Part shown: piece by piece, positions 8,654 through 16,999 of the stretch | Layout of the letters: the number at the start of each line of letters is the position of its first letter | Position numbering within the stretch: position 1 is the stretch's first letter | Assembly: GCA_910584125.1 (NCBI GenBank) | Contig: CAJTXU010000001.1 | Coordinates: forward strand, 121,176-185,175 | Length of the DNA: 64,000 nucleotides | Origin: an uncultured Muribaculaceae bacterium | GTDB lineage: Bacteria; Bacteroidota; Bacteroidia; Bacteroidales; Muribaculaceae | Direction of reading: 5' to 3' | The notes under the pieces: model-generated | The model's database searches: none | What the model was told of the DNA's origin: nothing | The model's input: only the letters and a program-made list of their open reading frames with translations | Made by a program: the position numbers and the translations under genes

Positions 8654-9925
8654 TCATTCATTTTTCCAATTGTCATATCTACTTGGATAAGCATCTGACT
8701 TCCGTTTAATTCCAAAATATTGTTTCATTTCGTATCCAAGATAACCCAAATAGGAAGAATCTGCAATAGAAAGCGCATATAAAGAAACATCGGTCTCATC
8801 CACGCTCTTAACAAATAACAAGACGCTTCCATCCTCCCAAGGATCGTCATGATAGATATTTTCACCTCCTGTAATGAGTATACATGATTTTCTTCCTGAC
8901 TTGTTATCAAACAGTTCCTGAACCACTATGTGTTTAGTGCCCAAAAGATTCCATATATCATGCGTGTTGAAAGACGATCTCATAGGGGACAATTCGCATC
9001 CTAATTTCTGTAACGCCCTATATGCGTCTGTTAGATATGTTGTTGAGTTGTCCTTGTTATAGCTCGTATACATATCTTCACCGAGCTCATAGATAAGATT
9101 ACTGAAAGCAGATACCGATCCATCATAAGAATATATGAACGTTGCATACTTATCATAGTCAATATAAGTAGATGCATTGGGTATGGGACCCGGCCAAAAA
9201 CCTGGACCTTGGCGAAAACAATATATTATTGAATGGAAATCATATTCCTTCTTTTTATATCTTAGAATCTTCTGCGTGTATGCCAACGCCAATGCGCTGC
9301 ATGTCGGTACACTTCCCGCCTTGCAGTCAGGATAATGCTTTTTAGTTGTACTGTCAAAAGGAGAGCCTATATTTACGTCTATGAGTTCCGGATCTCCCAC
9401 CATGTAATGTTTGCAACAATCACTTTCCATTATGGAAGCTCGTCCAGGACAATCATAATTCTTTCTGGCAACCAAGAATTCCTCCAATTGATTAAAAACT
9501 GATTGGGATAATTTCCCGTTTTTGACCTCAATTTTTGTTCTCGTAGCCGCTATGACCGGAGAATAACATGACGAGTTTGCAACAAGGACAGATACTTCAT
9601 TATTGAAAGTCACAACATATGCTATTGTGTCTGACGGGAGAGACGACTTGGCCTGATCGCTTTGAGCGAGCACATATTCGACACCATATCCGGAAATCTG
9701 CGATGCATCAAGATGCAATACTTCTTTGGCATACTCCAAAGCCTCTGTCTCTGAAATCGTGCCATTGGCACATATTGCAGACCCACGAGTAATATTTGAG
9801 ACCAGACTCTCATTATTTTCTTCCGGGGCATCCATTGCGGTGCATGCGGAGAGGACGAGCGTCCAGATGATTACCATCATTGTGTACGACCATGTGATTT
9901 TGACTTTCGATGATATTCGCTTCAT
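8654..9925 (-). CDS. Lipoprotein related to C10 (streptopain-like) peptidases, probably inactive
   Basis: A 423-residue predicted lipoprotein (lipobox LSAC, Cys28). Residues 55-160 look like the Spi-type inhibitor prodomain that precedes C10 cysteine peptidases in Bacteroidales. Residues 200-225 (GSVPTCSALALAYTQKILRY) align by eye with the catalytic-cysteine helix of streptopain, placing Cys209 at the nucleophile. The expected GHAWVIDG segment with the catalytic histidine seems to be replaced by KSCILITG around residue 347, so both His and Asp are absent. It may be a pseudoprotease or a diverged family. The gene is AT-rich compared with its neighbours. The family call is by motif reading only. 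Confidence 0.55.
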   Translation of the reverse strand: MKRISSKVKITWSYTMMVIIWTLVLSACTAMDAPEENNESLVSNITRGSAICANGTISETEALEYAKEVLHLDASQISGYGVEYVLAQSDQAKSSLPSDTIAYVVTFNNEVSVLVANSSCYSPVIAATRTKIEVKNGKLSQSVFNQLEEFLVARKNYDCPGRASIMESDCCKHYMVGDPELIDVNIGSPFDSTTKKHYPDCKAGSVPTCSALALAYTQKILRYKKKEYDFHSIIYCFRQGPGFWPGPIPNASTYIDYDKYATFIYSYDGSVSAFSNLIYELGEDMYTSYNKDNSTTYLTDAYRALQKLGCELSPMRSSFNTHDIWNLLGTKHIVVQELFDNKSGRKSCILITGGENIYHDDPWEDGSVLLFVKSVDETDVSLYALSIADSSYLGYLGYEMKQYFGIKRKSDAYPSRYDNWKNE

Positions 9926-10241
9926 ATGAATATGGGAATTTTTATTAGAGGTTCTATTATTTTAATTTTCAAACTGCAATATCGAGACAGAACCTCATTA
10001 GGTCTCGCCTATCAACCCTTTTCAGTTGCAAATATAATGATTTGGGATGATATGTCAAAATAATTTCATGAATTTTTTAGAACTTTTTTAAGAAAAGAGT
10101 ATTAAATGTTTGATATTATGATAGATATATTTAAGTTTATCCAAGACTTTTATCCATTCAGGGTGATACTCGAAAATCAGTGCGGGGCGCCCGACGTTGT
10201 TCGTAAGATATGTGATAGCCTCGCAGACTGTTGTCCGGACC
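9926..10241. other. AT-rich intergenic stretch
   Basis: About 315 bp between the C10-like gene and a glycosyltransferase remnant. It holds a minus-strand promoter (10029-10059) and otherwise no convincing gene. A short open frame from 10106 starts in AT-rich DNA and runs out of frame with the remnant, and I do not believe it is a gene. Confidence 0.6.
10029..10059 (-). promoter_or_regulatory. Promoter of the C10-like lipoprotein gene
   Basis: Read on the minus strand, TTTG (10059-10056) is followed after 19 nt by TATATTTG (10036-10029), a good match to the Bacteroidota TTTG-N19/20-TAnnTTTG promoter. The leader would be about 100 nt. Confidence 0.7.
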
Positions 10242-10415
10242 ATCCACCTCGTCCGGATCAGCGACGAGGAGAAACTTCACGAGACGTATCTCGACGACGA
10301 CGCCGTGGAGTCGACCTCACTCTATGAGACGCTGCCCGGAACTCTGACCGAGGGCATCGTATGGGCCATGCGCCAGCCATCCGGCTACTCGAGTCGCTGC
10401 CCGCGCGCCGGTGAA
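10242..10415 (+). pseudogene. Remnant of a second GT4-type glycosyltransferase
   Basis: About 58 codons resemble the donor domain of the glycosyltransferase encoded at 6.3-7.5 kb: DAVESTSLYETLPGTLTEG here against DAVVSTSLYETLPGTLVEG there. The remnant then jumps straight to GIVWAMRQP, which lies 44 codons further on in the intact gene. In the intact gene the two junction points are both CGAGGGC (7271 and 7403), so a deletion between short direct repeats explains the join. There is no start and no N-terminal half. It reads as the 3' end of a lost paralogue. Confidence 0.75.
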
Positions 10416-10434
10416 GCCAACGGGGTGACACATG

Positions 10435-10471
10435 ACGCGGGCGCGCTGTCTCTCAGACGGCGCGCCCGCGT
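10435..10471. terminator. Hairpin at the 3' end of gyrB
   Basis: ACGCGGGCGCGC (10435-10446) pairs perfectly with GCGCGCCCGCGT (10460-10471) around a 13-nt loop, just beyond the gyrB stop. There is no T-run on either side. Confidence 0.6.
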
Positions 10472-10493
10472 TGTATGATTCCGGCGACGCGGA

Positions 10494-12494
10494 TCAGGCG
10501 TCGATGTTGGCGTATGTGGCGTGGCTCTCGATGAATTCCTTGCGCGGGGCGACGTTCTCGCCCATCAGCACGGCGAACGTGCGGTCCGCCTCGGCGGCGT
10601 TGGTGAGCGTCACCTGCTTGAGCATGCGGTTCTCGGGGTCCATGGTGGTCTCCCACAGCTGCTCGGGATTCATCTCGCCAAGACCTTTGTATCGCTGCAG
10701 CACAAGCCTGTTGCGGTCGCCGGCGCATTTCTCGTCGACGAAGCGCTGCACCTGCTGGTCGGTCCAGGCGTATTCCTCTATCTTGTTCTTGCCCTTGGTG
10801 GTGCACTTGTAGAGGGGCGGCGTGGCTATGTAGAGGTAGCCGTTGTCGATGATGGGACGCATGCGACGGTAGAAGAATGTCATCAGCAGCGTCGCGATGT
10901 GGGCGCCGTCGACATCGGCATCGGTCATGATCACGATCTTGTGGTAACGAAGCTTGGTCATGTTGGGCTCCTTGGAGTCTTCTTCGGTGCCGATGGTGAC
11001 GCCGAGGGCCTTGTACATGTTGACGATCTCCTCGCTGGCGAGCACCTTCTGGTCGTGCGCCTTCTCGACGTTGAGGATCTTGCCTCGCAGCGGCAGGATG
11101 GCCTGGAAGTGGGGGTTGCGGCCCTGCTTCGCCGAACCGCCGGCCGAGTCACCCTCGACGAGGAAGAGCTCGCATTCGGCCGCGTCGCGGCTCTTGCAGG
11201 GGGCGAGCTTGGCGACGCCGCCTCCCGAGAAGGCCGATTTGTTCTGCACGCGCAGTCGCGCGCTCTGGGCGGCGTGACGCGCCTGGGCGGCGAGAACCAC
11301 CTTGTCGACTATCGTCCTCGCCTGCTTGGGATGCTCCTCGAGGTAGTTGCGCAGGGCCTCGCTCACGGCGGTCTGCACCACGCCCATCACCTCGTTGTTG
11401 CCCAGCTTGGTCTTGGTCTGACCCTCGAACTGAGGCTCGGCCACCTTGACCGAGATCACGGCCGTCAGACCGTCGCGGAAGTCCTCTTTCGACAGCTCGA
11501 TCTTCATCTTGGTCAGCTTCTCGAGCAGCTTGTTGTCTTCGGCATATTTCTTGAGCGTGAACGTCAGGCCGCGGCGGAAGCCGGTGAGGTGCGTGCCTCC
11601 CTCGATGGTGTTGATGTTGTTGACATACGAGTAGATGTTCTCGTTATAGTCGGTGTTGTAGGTCAGCGCCACCTCGATGGGGACGCCGTTCTTCTCCGTG
11701 TTGAGATGGATGATGTCTTCGATCAGCGGCTCCTTGCCGGCGTCGATGTATTTGACGAACTCCTTGAGGCCCTCGTCGCTGTGATACACCTCGCGGCGGG
11801 GATTGCCCTGCTCGTCGCGGTTGCGCATATCGGTGAGCGTCAGCGTGATGCCGGCGTTGAGAAACGCCAGGTCGCGCAGACGGTTGGCCAGAGTCTCGTA
11901 GTCGTATATGGTCTCGCTGAATATCGACGCGTCCGGATGGAAGAGGATAGTCGTGCCCGTGTGGTCGGTCTCGCCTATCACCTGCAGGCCGCATGTCGGC
12001 TTGCCGTAGGCATATTCCTGCATGTGGATCTTGCCGTCGCGGTGGATCTCGGCGCGCAGATAGTCCGACAGGGCGTTGACGCAGCTCACGCCGACACCGT
12101 GGAGACCTCCCGACACCTTGTATGAACCCTTGTCGAACTTACCGCCCGCGTGGAGCACGGTCAGCACCACCTCGAGCGCCGGCTTGTGCATCTTCTCGTG
12201 CATGTCGACGGGGATGCCGCGCCCGTTGTCCTCGACGCGAATCGAGTTGTCCTCCTCGATCGTGACGTCGATGTGGTTGGCGAATCCGGCCAGCGCCTCG
12301 TCGATCGAGTTGTCCACCACCTCGTAGACAAGATGGTGAAGTCCGCGCACCGACGTGTCGCCTATATACATCGACGGACGCTTGCGCACCGCCTCCAGAC
12401 CCTCGAGGACCTGGATATTGTCGGCCTGATATTTTTTTGAAGGCTGCGGGGCTTCGGCACCCCCGGCCTCGTATGCATTATCTTCGATTGCCAT
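10494..12494 (-). CDS. gyrB: DNA gyrase subunit B
   Basis: The 666-residue ATPase subunit of DNA gyrase, which introduces negative supercoils with GyrA. The GHKL ATPase domain shows VYEVVDNSIDEALAG, the DNGRGIP nucleotide-binding loop and GGLHGVGVSCVNALS. The Toprim part carries LFLVEGDSAGGSAKQGRNPHF, and the tail has RYKGLGEMNPEQLWETTMDP. These match Bacteroidales GyrB better than ParE. I prefer the ATG at 12494 (MAIEDN), which follows a purine-rich AAGAAGAAACG, over an upstream TTG at 12518. A promoter lies directly upstream. Confidence 0.95.
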   Translation of the reverse strand: MAIEDNAYEAGGAEAPQPSKKYQADNIQVLEGLEAVRKRPSMYIGDTSVRGLHHLVYEVVDNSIDEALAGFANHIDVTIEEDNSIRVEDNGRGIPVDMHEKMHKPALEVVLTVLHAGGKFDKGSYKVSGGLHGVGVSCVNALSDYLRAEIHRDGKIHMQEYAYGKPTCGLQVIGETDHTGTTILFHPDASIFSETIYDYETLANRLRDLAFLNAGITLTLTDMRNRDEQGNPRREVYHSDEGLKEFVKYIDAGKEPLIEDIIHLNTEKNGVPIEVALTYNTDYNENIYSYVNNINTIEGGTHLTGFRRGLTFTLKKYAEDNKLLEKLTKMKIELSKEDFRDGLTAVISVKVAEPQFEGQTKTKLGNNEVMGVVQTAVSEALRNYLEEHPKQARTIVDKVVLAAQARHAAQSARLRVQNKSAFSGGGVAKLAPCKSRDAAECELFLVEGDSAGGSAKQGRNPHFQAILPLRGKILNVEKAHDQKVLASEEIVNMYKALGVTIGTEEDSKEPNMTKLRYHKIVIMTDADVDGAHIATLLMTFFYRRMRPIIDNGYLYIATPPLYKCTTKGKNKIEEYAWTDQQVQRFVDEKCAGDRNRLVLQRYKGLGEMNPEQLWETTMDPENRMLKQVTLTNAAEADRTFAVLMGENVAPRKEFIESHATYANIDA

Positions 12495-12522
12495 TCGTTT
12501 CTTCTTATTGCGTTTCAACCTA

Positions 12523-12553
12523 CAAATTTACAAAAAAATTCCGACATGCGCAA
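12523..12553 (-). promoter_or_regulatory. gyrB promoter
   Basis: On the minus strand TTG (12553-12551) is followed after 20 nt by TAAATTTG (12530-12523), matching the Bacteroidota promoter pattern. It lies about 30 bp from the chosen start. Confidence 0.7.
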
Positions 12554-12574
12554 CCTGTTTTTCAGCTCCCTGCA

Positions 12575-12582
12575 TACTTTTG
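12575..12582 (+). promoter_or_regulatory. -7 box for the acyltransferase gene
   Basis: TACTTTTG matches TAnnTTTG and lies 31 bp before the ATG at 12614. No clear -33 element is seen. It overlaps the divergent gyrB control region. Confidence 0.5.
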
Positions 12583-12613
12583 CGGCCAAGCCCCCGTTTT
12601 TTCTTTAAGCGAT

Positions 12614-13759
12614 ATGGCGACCGACAGAACCAACACTCTTTCCGACCGCACGTCGAGGGCCCTGACCGTGATGCAGGCTGTCCTCGCCGTGATGGTGGTG
12701 TGCGCACATTCGCCGCTAACGCCGCCACACGAACTCTCGGCCTACGGGGTGTCGGTTGTCTCGACCATGCCAGAACTGGTGGTGATGCCCGGATTTTTCC
12801 TTATCTCGGGATACCTGTTCTTCATTCGCGCCGACCGATTCGGGCCGGACGAATACAGGCTGGCCCTTCGCAAGAGGGTCCGCACGCTTCTTGTGCCTTA
12901 CATCGCCTGGTGCGCCATCTCGTGGTGCGCGCGGGCGATTGCCGAACCGGCGGCCGAGCATCCCCCTCTGTATCATCTTGCCCAAGTGTTCTTCCCCGGC
13001 TTCAACGGCATCCCCCATGGCATGGGTCTGCTGTGGTACATCAACCAGCTCATGGCGCTCTGTCTGCTTTCGCCTCTTGTGTACATGGCGGTCAGACTTC
13101 TCAGGGTCTGGGCGATACCGCTGGCGCTGGTGCTCTGGATGCTGCTGCGGGTGCCTGGCGCCGGGGTGAACCACAATGATTTCCTCGCCTTCTTCGTCGG
13201 CGCGGCCCTGGCCATCAACCGCGTGGATTTCATATCGATATGCGGCCGGTTGCTGACGCCGGCCGTCATTCTATGGCTGGCGGTCACTCCCTTTTTCGTG
13301 CATTTCACGACATGGGACCACCGGTCGCGGATTTCGCCCGATGCATTCGTAGCGCTCGAGCTTAGCTACATCATCCTATCGTTCCTGCTTCTGGCAGCAT
13401 TGTCGGCACGCATCGCCGACTTCACGCCCGGCGGTGACGACCATCCCCGCAGACGCCGCCTTTTCTCGGCCGTCGCCATGCTCGCGCCGTTTACATTCTT
13501 CATATACGTCACCCACACGCTGCCTCAGGTCGAGGCCATATTCCTGAGCATCTCGGCCGCGGCCGAGCCGTGGCTGCCCGAAGGTTCGGCGGGGCATGAC
13601 CTGCTCTACTACACGCTGCTTGTGCCCGTGCGCCTCGCGCTGCTTGTCGGCATGGGGACGCTGTTAGCACGCCTCGCGCCCGGCGTCTGGTCGGTGCTTA
13701 CAGGCGGACGGGGCGACCGCAGACGCGCGCCGCGCAAGGCGGCTGTGGCCACCGACTGA
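12614..13759 (+). CDS. Acyltransferase 3 family membrane protein
   Basis: A 381-residue polytopic membrane protein of the acyltransferase 3 (OafA-like) family, which usually O-acetylates surface sugars or peptidoglycan. It has about ten hydrophobic segments. The family pattern is visible in LAVMVVCAHS (the histidine in helix 1), PGFFLISGYLF and the RVRTLLVPYIAW segment after helix 2. The open frame extends further upstream, but the ATG at 12614 is preferred because it directly precedes the first conserved helix and follows a TACTTTTG promoter box. The substrate is unknown. It is convergent with fabF. Confidence 0.8.
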   Translation: MATDRTNTLSDRTSRALTVMQAVLAVMVVCAHSPLTPPHELSAYGVSVVSTMPELVVMPGFFLISGYLFFIRADRFGPDEYRLALRKRVRTLLVPYIAWCAISWCARAIAEPAAEHPPLYHLAQVFFPGFNGIPHGMGLLWYINQLMALCLLSPLVYMAVRLLRVWAIPLALVLWMLLRVPGAGVNHNDFLAFFVGAALAINRVDFISICGRLLTPAVILWLAVTPFFVHFTTWDHRSRISPDAFVALELSYIILSFLLLAALSARIADFTPGGDDHPRRRRLFSAVAMLAPFTFFIYVTHTLPQVEAIFLSISAAAEPWLPEGSAGHDLLYYTLLVPVRLALLVGMGTLLARLAPGVWSVLTGGRGDRRRAPRKAAVATD

Positions 13760-13795
13760 AAAAAGCGGCCCTCCTCGTTGGAGAACCGCCTTTTA
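13759..13795. terminator. Bidirectional terminator between acyltransferase and fabF
   Basis: GCGG...CTCC-TCGTT-GGAG...CCGC forms a stem flanked by an A-run on the left and CTTTT on the right, so it can serve both convergent genes. Confidence 0.65.
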
Positions 13796-13821
13796 TGGAT
13801 TCCGGTCGGGGATGATCCCGA

Positions 13822-15087
13822 TTATTCCTTGTATTTCTTGATGATGAGTGCGGCATTGTGTCCGCCGAAGCCGAACGTGTTCGAGAGAACGGTGTTGACT
13901 TCCTTTTCCACAGCCTCGTTGAAGGTGAAGTTCAGACGGTTGTCCACCTCGGGATCGTCGTCGCCCTCCTCGTGGTTGATGGTCGGGGGGATGATGCCGT
14001 CGGTGATGGTCTTGACGCTGAACACAGCCTCGAGAGCGCCTGCGGCGCCGAGGAGGTGTCCTGTCATCGACTTCGTGCTGCTGAGGTTCATCTCGTAAGC
14101 GTGGGGACCGAACACCTCGACGATAGCCTTGGCCTCGCTGCGGTCGCCGACGGGGGTCGACGTGCCGTGGAGGTTGATGTAGTCGATGTCCTCGGGCTTC
14201 ATGCCGGCGTCGCGCAGGGCGTTCTCCATCACGAGCTTCGCTCCGAGACCCTCGGGGTGCGTGGCCGTGATGTGATAGGCGTCGGCGCTCATTCCGGCGC
14301 CGGCTATCTCGGCATAGATCTTCGCACCACGGGCCTTGGCGTGCTCAAGTTCCTCGAGCACGAGCGCGGCCGCGCCCTCGCCGATCACGAAGCCGTCGCG
14401 CGAGCCGCTGAAGGGACGCGAGGCCGTCTTGGGATCGTCGTTGCGGGTCGAGAGAGCCTTCATCGAGTTGAAGCCTCCCACGCCGGCCGGGAAGACGGCC
14501 GCCTCGGCACCTCCGGCGACAACCGCGTCGGCATAGCCGAGACGGATGAGGTTGAAGGCGTCGATCAGCGCGTTGTTCGACGACGCGCAGGCCGACACAG
14601 TGGCGTAGTTGGGGCCGCGGAACTCATGGGCGATTGAGATGTGGCCGGCGGCGATGTCGGCAATCATCTTCGGGATGAAGAAGGGATTGTATTTGGGTCC
14701 CTGCTCCTCGCCATGCACCGCATAGTATCCGGCTTCCTCCTCGAAAGTGTGGAGGCCACCGATGCCGGCGGCGAACACGACGCCCACGCGGTCCTTGTCG
14801 ATGCCTTCGTTCTCGAGACCGGCGTCGGCGATTGCCTCGTCGGCTGCCGTGAGGGCATACATCGCGTAGAGGTCGAGCTGGCGCTTCTGGCGACGGTCGA
14901 AGTGGTCGTCGGGGTTATAACCCTTGACCTCGCAGGCGAACTGCGTCTTGAACTTCGAGGCGTCGAAATGGGTGATCGGGCCCGCGCCGCTCTCGCCGCG
15001 CTTCGCCGCCTCCCATGTCGTGGCCACGTCGTTGCCAAGAGGCGACAATGCCCCCAGTCCGGTTACTACTACTCTTTTTAATTCCAT
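13822..15087 (-). CDS. fabF: 3-oxoacyl-ACP synthase II
   Basis: A 421-residue condensing enzyme that extends acyl-ACP with malonyl-ACP in fatty acid synthesis. The catalytic Cys sits in TVSACASSNNALIDA, and the two catalytic histidines in HGTSTPVGD and GHLLGAAGALEAV. The ending GFGGHNAALIIKKY is typical. It lies 19 bp after acpP and is co-oriented, the common acpP-fabF arrangement. Confidence 0.96.
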   Translation of the reverse strand: MELKRVVVTGLGALSPLGNDVATTWEAAKRGESGAGPITHFDASKFKTQFACEVKGYNPDDHFDRRQKRQLDLYAMYALTAADEAIADAGLENEGIDKDRVGVVFAAGIGGLHTFEEEAGYYAVHGEEQGPKYNPFFIPKMIADIAAGHISIAHEFRGPNYATVSACASSNNALIDAFNLIRLGYADAVVAGGAEAAVFPAGVGGFNSMKALSTRNDDPKTASRPFSGSRDGFVIGEGAAALVLEELEHAKARGAKIYAEIAGAGMSADAYHITATHPEGLGAKLVMENALRDAGMKPEDIDYINLHGTSTPVGDRSEAKAIVEVFGPHAYEMNLSSTKSMTGHLLGAAGALEAVFSVKTITDGIIPPTINHEEGDDDPEVDNRLNFTFNEAVEKEVNTVLSNTFGFGGHNAALIIKKYKE

Positions 15088-15106
15088 TGAGTATGAGGAA
15101 TTTGTA

Positions 15107-15343
15107 TTATTTCGTGTGCTCCTCGATGTAGTTGATCGCGTCGCCTACGGTCTTGATGTTCTCTGCGTCTGCATCGGGAATCTGGAGGTCGAATGCCTTC
15201 TCGAATTCCATGATCAGCTCCACCGTGTCGAGAGAGTCGGCACCCAGATCCTTGTTGAATTCCGCTGTCGGAGTTACCTCGTTCTCGTCTACCGTGAGCT
15301 TGTCTACGATGATCTCTTTTACTTTCTGTTCAATGTCAGACAT
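15107..15343 (-). CDS. acpP: Acyl carrier protein
   Basis: A 78-residue acidic helical protein that carries acyl chains on a 4'-phosphopantetheine arm attached to the serine of DLGADSLDTVELIMEFE. I chose the ATG at 15343 (MSDIEQKV) rather than a TTG three codons upstream, because it matches the usual AcpP start. It is followed by fabF in the same operon. Confidence 0.96.
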   Translation of the reverse strand: MSDIEQKVKEIIVDKLTVDENEVTPTAEFNKDLGADSLDTVELIMEFEKAFDLQIPDADAENIKTVGDAINYIEEHTK

Positions 15344-15636
15344 GTCTATCAATTTTAAATTGTTAATATTTTCGAAAGCTGCAAACCTGCGCCCTGACGC
15401 CTACCGACGTCAGAACACCGTAATTTTCAGTCAATTGTTCACACGCGGACCCTATTCGCCCTGATAGAGTAAACAATTCAGAATGCAAAGTAAGCGAAAA
15501 AATTTCTAATACGGAAATTTTTCGCCAATTTTTGCACATAAAAATGACACATGTGCAAAAAAAGAAGCGAAAACGCTTGCCCCGCCGCCAATTTCAATTA
15601 AATTTGCATTCTCTTCTCCCGCAGAAGCCCGGCCTC
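15344..15636. promoter_or_regulatory. acpP upstream region with -7 box and hairpin
   Basis: About 290 bp without a gene. A minus-strand TTACTTTG (15493-15486) is a fair -7 box for acpP, which implies a leader of about 135 nt. Beside it GCGAAAAAATTT...AAATTTTTCGC (15494-15525) forms an AT-rich inverted repeat. The rest is plain AT-rich sequence. Confidence 0.45.
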
Positions 15637-15873
15637 TACTTTCGCTGAAGCTCCGTTTCTACTTTCGCTGAAGCGCGGTTTCTACTTTCGCTGAAGCTCA
15701 AGCCAGGCCAAAATGGCTCCGCGCCCACCCAGCGCGGAGCCCGACGCGGAGCCAAGCGCGGAGCCCGACGCGGAGCCATTTTGGCCTGGGTCGAGCTTCA
15801 GCGAGACGCATTTTGGCCTGGGTCGAGCTTCAGCGAGACGCATTTTGGCCTGGGTCGAGCTTCAGCGAGACGC
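15637..15873. repeat. Palindromic repeat array beside the RAYT gene
   Basis: Three repeat types lie side by side. First come three copies of a 23-bp unit containing CTACTTTCGCTGAAGC (15638-15705). Next are two copies of a 24-bp unit containing GCGCGGAGCCCGACGCGGAG (about 15731-15779). Last are three exact copies of a 32-bp unit beginning CATTTTGGCCTGGGTCGAGC (15778-15873). The outer types are inverse complements: CGCTGAAGCTC..GCCAGGCCAAAATGG on the left mirrors CCATTTTGGCCTGG..CGAGCTTCAGCG on the right, giving a stem of about 38 bp. The array ends 34 bp before the transposase ATG and is probably its REP-like substrate. Confidence 0.85.
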
Positions 15874-15907
15874 AACCCCAACATCAACCTTTAAAGCTTT
15901 TACTCCC

Positions 15908-16834
15908 ATGAATTTCCTGCTTCGCGCCCGCTGGCACGACTATAAGTCGAGAAGCCTCTACCATCTGACTCTCTGCAAGGCGAAGACCTGCCCTCCCTTC
16001 GGCTGCATCGCCGGCGACTGCGATATCCCCGTCGGCACGCGAGGCACCCCCTATCTCCAGGCCTCCCCTGTCGGCTCCGCCGTCAAACGGGCCCTGCGCG
16101 AACTCCGCGACATCCATCCCGCGCTCCGCCTCCTCCAGTACGCCCTCATGCCCGACCACCTGCATATCGCCCTCCACGTCGAGTCCGAACTCGATGAGAT
16201 CCTCGGCCGCAAGATAGCGGCGTTCAAGGTGCGCGTCAACGATTACGCCCTCACCGACGGCGTCTTCGAGCGCGGCTTCAACGACCAGATCATCCTGGCC
16301 GACCGCAGCCTCGATGCCGTCTACCGCTATATCCGTGAGAACCCCATGCGACTCGCCCTCAGATTCAGGCACCCCGAGTTCTTCTCCCGCCGCGACTGCC
16401 TGACCATAGCGGGGCGCCCCTATCAGGCCTACGGCAACATCAGCCTGCTCTGCAACCCGTTCAAGAGCCAGGTGATAGTCCATCGCGCCGACAGCGCCGA
16501 CACCCGACGCAAAAACCACGACCGCTGGCTGTACACGGCCGCCAACGGCGGCGTGCTGGTCTCCCCTTTCATAAGCCCGGCCGAAGCCGAAATCCGACGC
16601 GAGGCCGAGCTTTCCGACGCGAAGATAATACTCATCACCAACGAGCCCCTGCGCGACCGCGAGAAGCCCTCGGGCCGCAACTTCGAGCGTTGCGCGGCCG
16701 GCAAACTCCTGATACTCGCGCCGCTCGACGACGATTTCCCCCACGGCTTCGGCCGCGAGTGCTGTCTGGCCATGAACCGCCGCGCCGCCGAGATTGCCGA
16801 CACGACGCTTCCGGCAGACGCCTTGCGGCGCTGA
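15908..16834 (+). CDS. REP-associated tyrosine transposase-like protein (Y1_Tnp/RAYT)
   Basis: A 308-residue protein whose first 150 residues resemble the IS200/IS605-type HUH fold. It has MPDHLHIAL (His84 and His86, the HUH metal pair) and a helix VYRYIRENPMRL with candidate catalytic tyrosines at about 139 and 141. The last 150 residues are an added domain I do not recognise. RAYTs are single-copy transposases thought to process or spread neighbouring palindromic repeats, and such an array lies directly upstream. The open frame continues through the array for 65 more codons without a stop, but the ATG at 15908 directly precedes the conserved domain and is preferred. Confidence 0.75.
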   Translation: MNFLLRARWHDYKSRSLYHLTLCKAKTCPPFGCIAGDCDIPVGTRGTPYLQASPVGSAVKRALRELRDIHPALRLLQYALMPDHLHIALHVESELDEILGRKIAAFKVRVNDYALTDGVFERGFNDQIILADRSLDAVYRYIRENPMRLALRFRHPEFFSRRDCLTIAGRPYQAYGNISLLCNPFKSQVIVHRADSADTRRKNHDRWLYTAANGGVLVSPFISPAEAEIRREAELSDAKIILITNEPLRDREKPSGRNFERCAAGKLLILAPLDDDFPHGFGRECCLAMNRRAAEIADTTLPADALRR

Positions 16835-16878
16835 CACGGCGCGGCTCGACCGGAGGGGAAAGAAAATTTCGGTTCACG

Positions 16879-16910
16879 TTTGCGCATTTAGACCAAATTC
16901 ATTACTTTTG
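16879..16910 (+). promoter_or_regulatory. rnr promoter
   Basis: TTTG at 16879-16882, exactly 20 nt, then TACTTTTG at 16903-16910: a full match to the Bacteroidota promoter. The leader to the start at 17000 would be about 80 nt. Confidence 0.8.
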
Positions 16911-16999
16911 TGTTCTTATTGATAAGAGGGGCGCCGAGACGTCAGGCCCCCGGGGATCATGGGCGGGGAAATTATTAAACAGCTGTTACAGTCAAGGAT

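Noticed and set aside
10106..10327. A 73-codon open frame starting in AT-rich DNA
   Set aside because: Its second half is in a different frame from the glycosyltransferase remnant and becomes Arg-rich, so it is a chance frame.
15637..15873. CRISPR array
   Set aside because: The units are directly abutting or mirrored without unique spacers of constant length, and no cas gene is near.
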